NCBI RefSeq assembly: GCF_007827795.1
Contig: NZ_VITI01000005.1
Location: forward strand, 124,001-188,000
DNA from: Azospirillum brasilense
GTDB taxonomy: Bacteria > Pseudomonadota > Alphaproteobacteria > Azospirillales > Azospirillaceae
DNA length: 64,000 nt
Reading direction: 5' to 3'
Shown: positions 1-7,843 of the stretch, piece by piece
Layout: each line of letters opens with the position of its first letter
How positions within the stretch are numbered: position 1 is the first letter of the stretch
Program-made: the position numbers and the translations under genes
Notes under the pieces: generated by a model
What the model saw: only the letters and a program-made list of their open reading frames with translations
What the model was told of the DNA's origin: nothing
Database searches by the model: none

Positions 1-2
1 CG

Positions 3-719
3 CTGAACGCCTTCGCCATGACCGCCATCGCGGCGCTGACCGCGCAGAACACGACGGGGGTCTATGGTGTGCTGCCCGTGGACCCGGCCTTCGTCGCCCT
101 GCAGATGAAGGTGGTGCTGGAGGACCTGGGGGCCGACAGCATCAAGATCGGCATGCTCGCCAACGCCGCCGTCATCGAGGCGGTGGCCGGCGAGTATGAA
201 GCGCGGGCGATCAACGTTCCGCTGGTTGTCGATCCGGTGATGGTCTCGAAGAGCGGCCATTTCCTGCTGGAGCCGGACGCCGTGCAGACACTGCGCAAGC
301 GCCTGCTGCCCCATGCGGAACTGGTCACCCCCAACCTGCCGGAGGCGGAGGCGCTGACCGACATCCCGGTGCGCAACCTGGACGACATGCGCCGCGCCGC
401 CGAGATGATCCGCACCTTCGGGCCGAAGGCCGTCCTGCTCAAGGGCGGCCATCTGGAGGACGAGCGGCTGTGCGACCTGCTGCTCACCGAAGACGGCGAG
501 GAGGTGTTCGAGGGGCGGCGCATCCACACCCCGCACACCCACGGCACCGGCTGCACCCTGGCCTCGGCCATCGCCGCCGGCATTGCCCAGGGGTTGGGCG
601 TGCGCGATTCGGTGGCCCGCGCCCGCGCCTATGTGGACGAGGCCATCCGCTCCGCCCCCGGCTTCGGCCACGGCCACGGCCCGCTGAACCACCTGCACAC
701 TGTCAGGCCGTTCCCGTAA
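3..719 (+). CDS. thiD: Hydroxymethylpyrimidine/phosphomethylpyrimidine kinase (5' end outside window)
   Basis: Phosphorylates HMP and HMP-phosphate in the cytoplasm to make the pyrimidine half of thiamine. The open frame runs in from the left edge, so the N-terminal substrate-binding segment is missing and the true start is not visible; the first in-frame codon is at 3. Recognisable ThiD blocks are the N-terminal MTAIAALTAQNT, the KIGMLAN stretch, the VVDPVMV segment and the C-terminal nucleotide-binding HGTGCTLASAIAAG. It converges on the MocR-type gene with only 27 nt between them. Family assignment is secure; members also act on pyridoxine in some bacteria, which I cannot judge from sequence. 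Confidence 0.9.
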   Translation: MNAFAMTAIAALTAQNTTGVYGVLPVDPAFVALQMKVVLEDLGADSIKIGMLANAAVIEAVAGEYEARAINVPLVVDPVMVSKSGHFLLEPDAVQTLRKRLLPHAELVTPNLPEAEALTDIPVRNLDDMRRAAEMIRTFGPKAVLLKGGHLEDERLCDLLLTEDGEEVFEGRRIHTPHTHGTGCTLASAIAAGIAQGLGVRDSVARARAYVDEAIRSAPGFGHGHGPLNHLHTVRPFP

Positions 720-729
720 GGGCGCGGCC
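706..729 (+). terminator. Possible hairpin at thiD stop codon
   Basis: GGCCG (706-710) and CGGCC (725-729) can pair, with an inner CCC/GGG pair enclosing the thiD stop codon. There is only a weak T-rich tail. It lies between two convergent genes, so it may act as a terminator; support is modest. Confidence 0.3.
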
Positions 730-746
730 TTCCCGTCTTTTCCCGA

Positions 747-2141
747 TCACACGATCGACAGCATCGCCGTCTGCGGATTCTCCAGCAGATCGGCCAGCGT
801 GCGCAGGCCGCGCGCCAGCTCGTCCCGGCTGTGCGGATGACAGAGGCCCAGCCGCACGGCGTGCGGGGCGCTGGCCCGGCCCACGGCGAACACGTCGCCG
901 CCCGTCACCTTCACGCCTCGGCGCAGCGCCTCTGCGATGAAGTCGTCGCGCCGCCAGGGCTCGGGCAGGACCAGCCAGAGATGCTGCGCCGACGCGTGGC
1001 CGCAGACGGCGCTGGCGGGAAGGATGGAGCGGGCGATCCGCTGGCGCGCCGTGGCTTCCCCGCGCTGGGCCTCGGCGATGCGGTCGGCGCTGCCGTCGGT
1101 GATCCAGCGCGTCGCGACCTCCGGCGGCAGGGGCGGGGAGGAATATTGCAGGGCGCGGATGACCGCCTCGACCCGCGGCACCAGGGCCGGCGGAGCGACG
1201 ACGTAGCCGACGCGCAGCCCGGCGGACACGCTCTTGGACAGGCTGTTGACATAGACCGTGACGTCCGGGGCGATGGCCTGGATGGGCTTCGCGTCATGGA
1301 CCAGGAAACCGAACACGTCGTCCTCGACCAGCACCACCCCGTAGCGGCGGGCGATGGCCGCGATCTCGACGCGCCGGGCCTGCGGCATGACGGAGGCCGT
1401 GGGGTTGTGCAGGGTCGGCACCAGATACAACGCCTTGGGCGCCAGACGGCGGCAGGCGCTGTCGAAGCTGTCCGGGACCACGCCATGCTCGTCGATGGCG
1501 ATGCCCTCCAGGTGGTAGCCCTCGACCGCGCTCAGCGTCTTCATGCCGTAATTGGTCAGCCGCTCCGTCAGCACCACGTCGCCGGGACGGGCCACCGCGG
1601 CCATCGCCACCGCCATGGCGTTCTGCGCGCCGGTGGTCAGCAGGACCGTGTCGGGGGAGGCCGCCGCCCGGTGCTGCCGCGTCAGCCATTGCGCCCCGGC
1701 GGCGCGGTGAGCGGGCAGGCCGGCGTGCGGCGCGTATTCCAGCAGCGTTCCCAGGTTCGGCGAGGCGCCGATGGCGGCCAGGGTGGCGCCCATCATCGGC
1801 ACCGACATCGGGTGCTCCGGCGTCACGACCGTCATGTTGATGACCGACGGTTCGGGCCGGGGCGTCCAGGTGAAGGGGTCGGATGGGGGCATGTGGCGCT
1901 GCCCCTGCACGAAAGTGCCGCGCCCGACCTCGCCGCCGATCAGGCCGCGCTTCTCAGCCTCCGTGTAGGCGCGGGTGATGGTGCCGACGGTGACGCCGAG
2001 GCGGTAGGCGAGGTCGCGGTGGGTGGGAAGCCGCGCGCCGGGGGCGAGCCGTCCGTTGGCGATGTCGTCGGACAGGGCGTCGGCGATGGCGCGGTAACGG
2101 GGGCCTTGCCGGCCTTCCAGATCAGGAACCCAATTTGTCAT
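747..2141 (-). CDS. MocR-type transcription regulator (GntR HTH plus aminotransferase fold)
   Basis: A fusion of an N-terminal winged-helix GntR DNA-binding domain (about residues 10-80; LPTHRDLAYRLGVTVGTITRAY is the recognition region) and a fold-type I aminotransferase domain. The likely PLP lysine is in the SLSKS motif near residue 302. Such proteins usually sense PLP or an amino compound and control a neighbouring gene or themselves. I chose the ATG at 2141 (464 aa); a TTG at 2177 would add 12 residues, but these would be read through a repeated operator-like motif. Neither start has a strong Shine-Dalgarno. It is divergent from the small membrane protein gene at 2322. Confidence 0.85.
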   Translation of the reverse strand: MTNWVPDLEGRQGPRYRAIADALSDDIANGRLAPGARLPTHRDLAYRLGVTVGTITRAYTEAEKRGLIGGEVGRGTFVQGQRHMPPSDPFTWTPRPEPSVINMTVVTPEHPMSVPMMGATLAAIGASPNLGTLLEYAPHAGLPAHRAAGAQWLTRQHRAAASPDTVLLTTGAQNAMAVAMAAVARPGDVVLTERLTNYGMKTLSAVEGYHLEGIAIDEHGVVPDSFDSACRRLAPKALYLVPTLHNPTASVMPQARRVEIAAIARRYGVVLVEDDVFGFLVHDAKPIQAIAPDVTVYVNSLSKSVSAGLRVGYVVAPPALVPRVEAVIRALQYSSPPLPPEVATRWITDGSADRIAEAQRGEATARQRIARSILPASAVCGHASAQHLWLVLPEPWRRDDFIAEALRRGVKVTGGDVFAVGRASAPHAVRLGLCHPHSRDELARGLRTLADLLENPQTAMLSIV

Positions 2142-2144
2142 AGG

Positions 2145-2201
2145 GACAATGATGACATTGTGTCGATCAGCCGGCAAGTGTCACCGCATTGTCGCGATTG
2201 T
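2145..2201. promoter_or_regulatory. Two-part operator-like motif between divergent genes
   Basis: Two boxes, gacaatgatgacattg (2145-2160) and cattgtcgcgattgt (2187-2201), lie in the divergent region before the MocR-type gene. Both are built from ACAAT/ATTGT half sites. Nearly identical boxes with almost the same spacing recur at 5686-5744. Autoregulation by the MocR-type protein is the natural reading, but the binding protein is inferred. Confidence 0.55.
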
Positions 2202-2321
2202 GCATGTCCAGGTGCATTGCGTTGTCGGGAACCCGGACGCCTGGGCGGGCGTTGCAGTCAGGACCGCCCGGCGCCGCTTCGGCATCCCTCTCGCGCCGGG
2301 TACAGCCGGGAGAAAGCAGGC

Positions 2322-2648
2322 ATGAGCGCCGAAAACGCCATCCGACACACCTACGACCGCTTCTTTGGAGGCGCGCGGAATCTCGGGCCGCTGGAACGCG
2401 CCGTGTCCACCGGCCTCGGCCTCGTCATGGCGGCGGGCGGCGTGCGCCGCGGCGCCGATGTGCGGGGTGCCATCATGGGGCTGGCCGGTGCCGCCCTGGT
2501 GGCTCGCGGCATGAGCGGCCATTGCCCGCTGAAAGCCATGATGAGCGACGAGGACCATGAGCGCCTGTCCGGTCCGCGACCGGAGCGCTACAGCCCCGGC
2601 GAAGGGCCGTTGGAGCGCACGCCGGCCCGTACGGCGTCCTATTCCTGA
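2322..2648 (+). CDS. Small DUF2892/YgaP-type membrane protein
   Basis: A 108-residue protein. The segment around residues 20-65 (an ERAVSTGLGLVM block, then a second hydrophobic stretch ending at GHCPLKAM) resembles the DUF2892 inner-membrane module found alone or fused to rhodanese in YgaP. The GHCP cysteine near the end of the second helix is typical. The C-terminal 40 residues are polar and proline-rich. The start is an ATG preceded by a GGGAGAAAG ribosome site. Function unknown. It is divergent from the MocR-type regulator, so the motif pair at 2145-2201 could also control it. Confidence 0.7.
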   Translation: MSAENAIRHTYDRFFGGARNLGPLERAVSTGLGLVMAAGGVRRGADVRGAIMGLAGAALVARGMSGHCPLKAMMSDEDHERLSGPRPERYSPGEGPLERTPARTASYS

Positions 2649-2661
2649 CGCAACGGCACGG

Positions 2662-3000
2662 TTACGAGGACGAGGAAGCGGCGCGGCGCCGCCGCTTCCA
2701 CTCCTTCCAGCGCCGTTCGCCGCGCACCAGCGCGCGGTTGATCGGTGGGCGAAGGAACGGAACGTCGTAAGCGAGCAGAACAAGGCCGAGGGGCAGCATC
2801 CAGATTCCCAGTACGGGCAGGAAACTGAACAGGCCACCGAGAATCAGCAAAAACCCGGCGGGGGCGCGCACCCAGGTCGCCCGCGGCTCGCGGAGCCAGG
2901 CCAGCATCCGCGCCAAGGTGTCGGGAAGCTTCTCCTGGATGCGATCCACCCGCCGTTCGAGGCGTCTGTGGTGCTGATCGCTCAACGCGGCACTCTCCAT
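2662..3000 (-). CDS. Small membrane protein, function unknown
   Basis: A 112-residue protein: a charged N-terminal half (residues 1-45, helix-forming, rich in Arg and Glu), a hydrophobic hairpin of two short helices (about 47-80, beginning GFLLILGGLFSFLPVLG) and a very basic tail ending in a run of serines. The start at 3000 was chosen because the longer upstream frame is low-complexity and shows no family resemblance. I do not recognise a named family beyond a general likeness to alphaproteobacterial hypothetical membrane proteins. It converges on the gene ending at 2648. Confidence 0.6.
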   Translation of the reverse strand: MESAALSDQHHRRLERRVDRIQEKLPDTLARMLAWLREPRATWVRAPAGFLLILGGLFSFLPVLGIWMLPLGLVLLAYDVPFLRPPINRALVRGERRWKEWKRRRRAASSSS

Positions 3001-3146
3001 ATCTTGTTGATCCGGCTCTGTTGGTTGTTTGCGGCAAAAGGCGGCGGCCCGGCTCGCCGGATCGGTCGCTCTCAAGCCGCCATATAAGAACAGGCGCGCG
3101 TGTTCCAAGCTCCCGTTCGTGTGGAACCTGTGAGCGGGCGGGCATC

Positions 3147-3176
3147 TTGAAAGGCGCCGGCCACACGGCCAATTAT
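3147..3176 (+). promoter_or_regulatory. Candidate sigma-70 promoter for the Bax-inhibitor-1 gene
   Basis: TTGAAA (3147-3152) is followed after 18 bp by AATTAT (3171-3176). This would give a leader of about 230 nt before the ATG at 3416. Sequence match only. Confidence 0.4.
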
Positions 3177-3351
3177 TAGGGCAATCAGGGTCCGGGCCCC
3201 TCTGGCAGCCGAGTCGTCGGCCGCGATGTCGGATCTCCTCATCTGCTTTTGCGCCGACGGGCGTGAGCGCATCTGGAGGATTCTTCGATGGACAGCGCAG
3301 CCACACCTTCCCGCCGCTTCTCCGCGGCCGACCCGCCGCCATGCGTCCGCC

Positions 3352-3396
3352 GCCGGTCAGAGGCTTGCCGGTCAAAGGCCCGCCGGTCAAAGGCTT
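3352..3396 (+). repeat. Three tandem 15-bp repeats in a leader region
   Basis: Three near-identical copies of gccggtcaaaggctt (3352-3366, 3367-3381, 3382-3396; two or fewer differences each) end 19 nt before the ATG of the downstream gene. Confidence 0.85.
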
Positions 3397-3415
3397 GAAC
3401 GAGGGAGTTTTCGCA

Positions 3416-4141
3416 ATGTTCGACCAGTATCCCAACCAGAGTCGTTGGGGCGCCGGCGCCGCGGGCGTTGACCGTGCGGCGTTCGACGAGGGCCTGCGCA
3501 AGCACATGCTGCGGGTCTACAACTTCATGATGCTCGGCCTGGCCGTGACGGGCCTGGTGGCTTTGTTCGTGGCGAGCACGCCGGCGCTGTACGTGCCGAT
3601 CTTCACGACCCCGCTGAAGTGGGTGGTGATGCTGGCGCCGCTGGCCTTCATCATGGTGCTGTCCTTCCGCTTCCACGCGATGTCGGCATCGGCGCTGCAG
3701 GGACTGTTCTGGGCCTTCTGCGCGGTGATGGGCGTCTCGATGGCGTCGATCTTCCTGGTCTTCACCGGGGCCAGCGTGGCGCGGGTGTTCTTCATCACCG
3801 CGGCGATGTTCGCGGCGATGAGCCTGTGGGGCTACACCACCAAGGCCGACCTGTCGAAGATGGGCTCGTTCCTGATGATGGGCCTGATCGGCATCGTCAT
3901 CGCCAGCCTCGTCAACATCTTCGTCGGCTCCAGCGCGCTGCAGTTCGCCATCTCGATCATCGGCGTGGTCATCTTCACCGGCCTGACCGCCTACGACACC
4001 CAGCGCATCAAGGAGGAGTACGCCGAGGGCTACGGGCACGAGGGCAACACCAAGCTCGCCGTCATGGGCGCCCTCTCGCTCTACCTCAACTTCATCAACC
4101 TCTTCCAGATGCTCCTGCAACTCATGGGCAACCGCGAGTAA
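3416..4141 (+). CDS. Bax inhibitor-1 (YbhL/YccA-like) family membrane protein
   Basis: A 241-residue protein with about seven hydrophobic helices, beginning after a short soluble N-terminus at HMLRVYNFMMLGLAVTGLVA. The conserved C-terminal block ITGLTAYDTQ-like (here IFTGLTAYDTQRIKEEY) and the final SLYLNFINLFQMLLQLMG are hallmarks of bacterial BI-1 homologues. The family is linked to ion or proton leak and membrane stress, but the bacterial role is not settled. The ATG at 3416 has an AGGGAG ribosome site and gives the usual family length. A strong terminator follows at 4185. Confidence 0.9.
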   Translation: MFDQYPNQSRWGAGAAGVDRAAFDEGLRKHMLRVYNFMMLGLAVTGLVALFVASTPALYVPIFTTPLKWVVMLAPLAFIMVLSFRFHAMSASALQGLFWAFCAVMGVSMASIFLVFTGASVARVFFITAAMFAAMSLWGYTTKADLSKMGSFLMMGLIGIVIASLVNIFVGSSALQFAISIIGVVIFTGLTAYDTQRIKEEYAEGYGHEGNTKLAVMGALSLYLNFINLFQMLLQLMGNRE

Positions 4142-4184
4142 CGGGCACAGACGACGGTGGCGCCTCGGCGCCGCCATCGCTCAG

Positions 4185-4214
4185 GGCCGGCCGCTTCACG
4201 CGGCCGGCCTTTTT
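4185..4214 (+). terminator. Rho-independent terminator after the Bax-inhibitor-1 gene
   Basis: A perfect 10-bp stem (ggccggccgc, loop ttcac, gcggccggcc) is followed by five T residues. Confidence 0.9.
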
Positions 4215-4313
4215 CATGGATGCTCCGTCCTGGCTGCCGTGCCCGTGCCGGGGCCATGTGACTGTGCCGGACGTTGTTCCCCCGTTGCGAGCGGCATGTC
4301 CCAGGGAGCGGCA

Positions 4314-5606
4314 ATGAAGGACCGGATTCGCCATTACTGGGAATTTCTCCGCGCCAGCCTTTGGTTCGTTCCGGTCCTGATGGGTGGTGCGGCGGCGGTG
4401 CTGGCCGTCGGGCTGCTCACCTGGGGGCGCGGCGCCGTGGAGAACGCCACGGATTACTGGCTCCTCTACGCTGGAGACGCCGGCAATGCGCGCCAGCTGC
4501 TGTCGTCGCTGTTGACCGGCATGATCACCATGACGTCGTTGGTCGTCTCGATCACGATGGTCGTGCTAACCTTGGCCGCTGGCCAGATCGGCCCCCGTCT
4601 GATCCGCAACTTCATCCAGGATTGGACGACCCAGGTGGTGCTGGGCCTTTTTCTGGCGGACATCGTCTATCTGCTCGTCGTCTTCCGGACCATCGATGGC
4701 AATCGAGCCGACACGGTGCCCCATCTGGCGGTCAGCGTGGGGACCGGACTGACCGCCTTGTGCCTGTTCGTGCTGCTGGTTTATGTCCACAAGCTTGCCC
4801 GTTCGATCATTTACGACAATGTCGTTCAACGCGTCGCTGCGGACCTGCGCGACGTGACCATGGCCTTGCTGCCGGAACACGGCGATGGCCTTATGGAGGT
4901 GCCGCCCGAGCTGGGCGATGATTTCGCCTGGGTTGACCTCGGCCAGGATGGGTACGTCCAAGCCATCGACTTGGACAGGCTTGTCGCCACTGCCCGCCGA
5001 GCCGATGCGGTGATCCGCCTGGACATCCGGCCCGGCCACTACGTCATCGGCGGAGGCGAGCATGTGGCCGTGTTTCCGGCCAGCGCCTGCTCGGAAGAGC
5101 TGTCCGGGGCAATCCGCGCCGCCTTCATCGTCGGTTCGGAGCGCACTCCGACCCAGGACGTGGAGTTCGGTATCCGCCAACTGGTGGAGATGGCCACCCG
5201 CGCTCTGTCGCCGGGGATCAACGACGTGTTCACCGCGTTGGCGGTGATCGACAACCTTTCGGCCTCAATGGCGCGCATTTTCGACCGCGGAATCGAGCCG
5301 GCGGTTTTGCGCGACCCTGGCGGGGCCGTCCGCCTTGTGCGGGACGTGACCGGATACGACGGCTTCGTCGGCGCGGGCTTCGACCAGATCCGACAGGCCG
5401 GAAGCGGAAACGCCGCGGTGCTCATCCGGCTCGTCGACGCCATCCTGCGGTTGGCCCCGCGCGTACAGTCGGACGCCCAGCGGGAACCACTTCGGGTGCA
5501 ATTGGACATGATCCTTGCGGCCGGCGAGCAGAACATCGCGATCCCCCATGACCTGACCATTCTCAAGACCCGCTGGCGGCAGGCCACCGAGCGGCTGGCA
5601 CGCTGA
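4314..5606 (+). CDS. DUF2254 family predicted membrane protein
   Basis: A 430-residue protein. The N-terminal part has hydrophobic helices at about 13-38, 70-95 (with MITMTSLVVSITMVVLTLAAGQ and QIGPRLIRNFIQD, both typical of DUF2254), 105-125 and 140-160. The C-terminal 250 residues are soluble and probably cytoplasmic. The ATG at 4314 follows a GGGAGCGG ribosome site; an in-frame ATG 18 nt upstream is possible. Function of the family is unknown. It stands alone between a terminator and the operator region at 5686. Confidence 0.85.
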   Translation: MKDRIRHYWEFLRASLWFVPVLMGGAAAVLAVGLLTWGRGAVENATDYWLLYAGDAGNARQLLSSLLTGMITMTSLVVSITMVVLTLAAGQIGPRLIRNFIQDWTTQVVLGLFLADIVYLLVVFRTIDGNRADTVPHLAVSVGTGLTALCLFVLLVYVHKLARSIIYDNVVQRVAADLRDVTMALLPEHGDGLMEVPPELGDDFAWVDLGQDGYVQAIDLDRLVATARRADAVIRLDIRPGHYVIGGGEHVAVFPASACSEELSGAIRAAFIVGSERTPTQDVEFGIRQLVEMATRALSPGINDVFTALAVIDNLSASMARIFDRGIEPAVLRDPGGAVRLVRDVTGYDGFVGAGFDQIRQAGSGNAAVLIRLVDAILRLAPRVQSDAQREPLRVQLDMILAAGEQNIAIPHDLTILKTRWRQATERLAR

Positions 5607-5685
5607 CGCCCGACGAGCCGCGCAGGCTGTTCCGGCGCGATGGGTGTGGCGGGCGAGATACATCCGACATCGGGAATGTAATGGT

Positions 5686-5744
5686 GACAATAATGACATT
5701 GACCGCGGCGATTGCGCGGACATAATCGCCATTGTCTCGATTGT
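5686..5744. promoter_or_regulatory. Second copy of the two-part operator-like motif, upstream of the DUF1127 operon
   Basis: Boxes gacaataatgacattg (5686-5701) and cattgtctcgattgt (5730-5744) match the boxes at 2145 and 2187 with one difference each; the offset between boxes is 44 versus 42 bp. The second box ends 34 nt before the ATG of the DUF1127 gene, where a promoter would be expected. Confidence 0.55.
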
Positions 5745-5778
5745 TCGGGGCCGAATGTTTTGACGAAGGAGGCTCATC

Positions 5779-6027
5779 ATGCGCATCACAGAAGCGACCC
5801 GGTCGTCCGGATCGTCCTCGTTCACGACCGTCTTCAAGGTCATCGCGCGCGCCCTCTCCGCCGGCATCCGCCCCGTCTGGTTCGTGATGGAGGCCGGTCT
5901 GAACGGCTACGAGCGGTGGCGGCAGCGGCAGGCGCTGATGCGGCTGGACGATCATCTGCTGAAGGACATCGGCGTGTCCCGCGCCGATGTGGACAACGAA
6001 GTCAACAAGCCCTTCTGGCGGGGTTGA
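5779..6027 (+). CDS. DUF1127 (YjiS-like) small protein
   Basis: An 82-residue protein whose C-terminal half holds the DUF1127 signature: WRQRQALMRLDDHLLKDIGV then SRADVDNEV. Short DUF1127 proteins have been tied to RNA metabolism and phosphate or carbon homeostasis in Agrobacterium and Rhodobacter; which applies here is unknown. The ATG has a strong ribosome site (GAAGGAGGC). It is the first gene of a tight operon with the acetyltransferase starting 5 nt after its stop, and it follows the repeated operator-like motif. Confidence 0.85.
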   Translation: MRITEATRSSGSSSFTTVFKVIARALSAGIRPVWFVMEAGLNGYERWRQRQALMRLDDHLLKDIGVSRADVDNEVNKPFWRG

Positions 6028-6031
6028 TCCG

Positions 6032-6448
6032 ATGAGCGCCGATGCGATCCTCTACGCCGTCGAGCCGGACCTGACCGCCGACTCCTTCATCGACGTGCTC
6101 CACCGCTCCGGGCTGGCCGAACGCCGGCCCGTTGCGGACCGCCCGCGGGTGGAGGCGATGCTGCGCAACGCCGGTCTGATCGTCACCGCCCGCAACGCGG
6201 CCGGAGAGCTGGTTGGCGTCGCCCGGTCCGTCACCGATTTCGCTTTCTGCTGCTACCTGTCCGACCTCGCCGTCGACCGCGCCTGTCAGGGGCGCGGCAT
6301 CGGCAAGGAGTTGATGCGCCGTACCCGCGCCGAGGTGGGGGAGGGCGTGACCTGCCTTCTCCTGTCCGCGCCGAAGGCGGTCACCTTCTACGAGGCGGCG
6401 GGGATGGAGCGGCACGCCCAGGCGTTCCTGTTCACCGAGAAACCGTAA
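6032..6448 (+). CDS. GNAT family N-acetyltransferase
   Basis: A 138-residue single-domain protein. The acetyl-CoA binding motif A is seen as RACQGRGIGKELMRR (about residues 90-104), after the typical YLSDLAVD beta strand, and the C-terminal motif KAVTFYEAAGMERH fits the family. The acceptor is unknown. It starts 4 nt after the DUF1127 stop and is followed 9 nt later by the PhzF-like gene, so the genes are very likely cotranscribed. Confidence 0.85.
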   Translation: MSADAILYAVEPDLTADSFIDVLHRSGLAERRPVADRPRVEAMLRNAGLIVTARNAAGELVGVARSVTDFAFCCYLSDLAVDRACQGRGIGKELMRRTRAEVGEGVTCLLLSAPKAVTFYEAAGMERHAQAFLFTEKP

Positions 6449-6457
6449 GGAGGCACC

Positions 6458-7252
6458 TTGCGCCTTCCCCTGTATCAGGTCGATGCCTTCGCGGACGCCG
6501 TGTTCGCGGGCAATCCGGCGGCGGTCGTGCCGCTGGAGGACTGGCTCCCCGACGCGACGCTCCAGGCCATCGCTGCGGAAAACAACCTCTCCGAAACCGC
6601 CTTCTTCGTCCGCCGCGGCGACGGTTACGACCTGCGATGGTTCACCCCGGCGGTGGAGGTGGATTTGTGCGGCCACGCCACGCTGGCCTCGGCCTTCGTC
6701 ATCGCGACGATGCTGGAGTGGGGCTGCCCGCGCATCGACTTCACCACGCGCAAGGCCGGAACCCTCAGCGTCACCCGCAACGGCGACCTCTACACGCTGA
6801 ATTTCCCCAGCCGCCCGCCGGAAGCGCTGGCCGAGCCCCCGGCCGGTCTGCTCGACGCGCTGGGCGGACCGCCGCCGACGGCGGTGCTGAAGGCGCGCGA
6901 CATCGTGGTCGTTTATGACGACGAGGCGGCGGTGCGCGGCCTGACCCCCGACATGAGCGCTCTCGCCCGGCTGGAGGACTTTTACGCGGTCATCGTGACG
7001 GCGCCCGGGGACGGGGGCGTGGATTTCGTCTCCCGTTTCTTCGCGCCGGCCCAGGGAATTCCGGAAGACCCGGTGACCGGCTCCGCCCATTGCACGCTGA
7101 TCCCATACTGGGCGCGGCGGCTGGGCAGGGAGCGGCTGAAGGCCCGGCAGGTTTCGGCCCGCGGCGGCGCCTTGTCCTGCGAACTGGCGGGCGACCGCGT
7201 GAAGATCGCCGGGAAGGCGGTTCTCTATATGGATGGCGCCATCTACATTTAG
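6458..7252 (+). CDS. PhzF family isomerase/epimerase-like protein
   Basis: A 264-residue protein with the two-lobed diaminopimelate-epimerase fold of PhzF. Family motifs include YQVDAFADAVFAGNPAAVV at the N-terminus, the catalytic glutamate in NNLSETAFF (near residue 45), DLCGHATLA and the C-terminal EDPVTGSAHCTL. The start is TTG at 6458, 6 nt after an AAGGAGG ribosome site; no better ATG exists. PhzF itself makes phenazines, but no other phenazine genes are present, so the substrate is unknown. Confidence 0.88.
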   Translation: MRLPLYQVDAFADAVFAGNPAAVVPLEDWLPDATLQAIAAENNLSETAFFVRRGDGYDLRWFTPAVEVDLCGHATLASAFVIATMLEWGCPRIDFTTRKAGTLSVTRNGDLYTLNFPSRPPEALAEPPAGLLDALGGPPPTAVLKARDIVVVYDDEAAVRGLTPDMSALARLEDFYAVIVTAPGDGGVDFVSRFFAPAQGIPEDPVTGSAHCTLIPYWARRLGRERLKARQVSARGGALSCELAGDRVKIAGKAVLYMDGAIYI

Positions 7253-7297
7253 TGCTGTCCATTCTACGAGGACCAATGGAACGGGAGGGCAGCGGGC

Positions 7298-7753
7298 ATG
7301 GCGGGGCGTTACTTCGAGGATTTCCGCATCGGCGACCTGATCGAGACCGAAGGGGCGACGGTCACCGACAGCCAGATCATGGATTTCGCCCAGCGCTTCG
7401 ATCCGCAACCCTTCCACATCGACGCGGTGGCCGCGGCGGAGGGACCGTTCGGCGGGCTGATCGCCAGCGGCTTTCACACCCTATCCCTGACCTTCCGGCT
7501 GTTCCGCGACACCGGGGCCATCACCGGCACCAGCCTTGGCGGCTCGGGCGGTGACGAACTGCGCTGGCTGCGCCCGGTGAGGCCCGGCGACACGCTGCGC
7601 GTCCGGGTGGAGGTGGTGGAGGCCATCCCGTCCCGCCGGGGCGACCGCGGCACCGTCCGACTGGCCTACACCACGCTGAACCAGCATGGCGAGGCGGTGA
7701 TGACCATCACCCTGAGCCACATCGTGGCGACCCGCAGCGTTCCCGCGGAGTAG
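7298..7753 (+). CDS. MaoC-like (R)-hydratase, hot-dog fold
   Basis: A 151-residue single hot-dog domain. The N-terminal YFEDFRIGD, the conserved FHIDAVAA segment (site of the hydratase Asp/His pair, here DPQPFHID) and GLIASGFHTLSL are characteristic of MaoC dehydratases that hydrate enoyl-CoA or related thioesters. It follows the PhzF-like gene by 45 nt and has a GGGAGGGCAGCGGGC ribosome region. The exact substrate cannot be told from sequence. Confidence 0.88.
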   Translation: MAGRYFEDFRIGDLIETEGATVTDSQIMDFAQRFDPQPFHIDAVAAAEGPFGGLIASGFHTLSLTFRLFRDTGAITGTSLGGSGGDELRWLRPVRPGDTLRVRVEVVEAIPSRRGDRGTVRLAYTTLNQHGEAVMTITLSHIVATRSVPAE

Positions 7754-7843
7754 CAAACACGGACGGCCTGTCCCGTCGCGCGTCTTGATCCGCGGGCCCG
7801 GCCCCTGTATAGCCTCGCCCCTTCCATCACGGCGGGGGTTTCC

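Larger units (their letters stand above)
3001..3415. other. Intergenic region upstream of the Bax-inhibitor-1 gene
   Basis: No convincing gene. It holds a sigma-70-like promoter and a three-copy 15-bp repeat (listed separately). The frame upstream of the gene at 3416 is open back to 3263, but its product would be low-complexity and unlike the family. Confidence 0.5.

Noticed and set aside
470..940. An alternative + strand frame across the thiD end
   Set aside because: Arg/Pro/Ala low-complexity shadow of thiD and the MocR-type gene.
3263..3415. N-terminal extension of the Bax-inhibitor-1 protein encoded by the tandem repeats
   Set aside because: The extension is Pro/Arg-rich and repeat-encoded, the ATG at 3416 has a good ribosome site and gives the family length. 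Kept only as a low-interest question.
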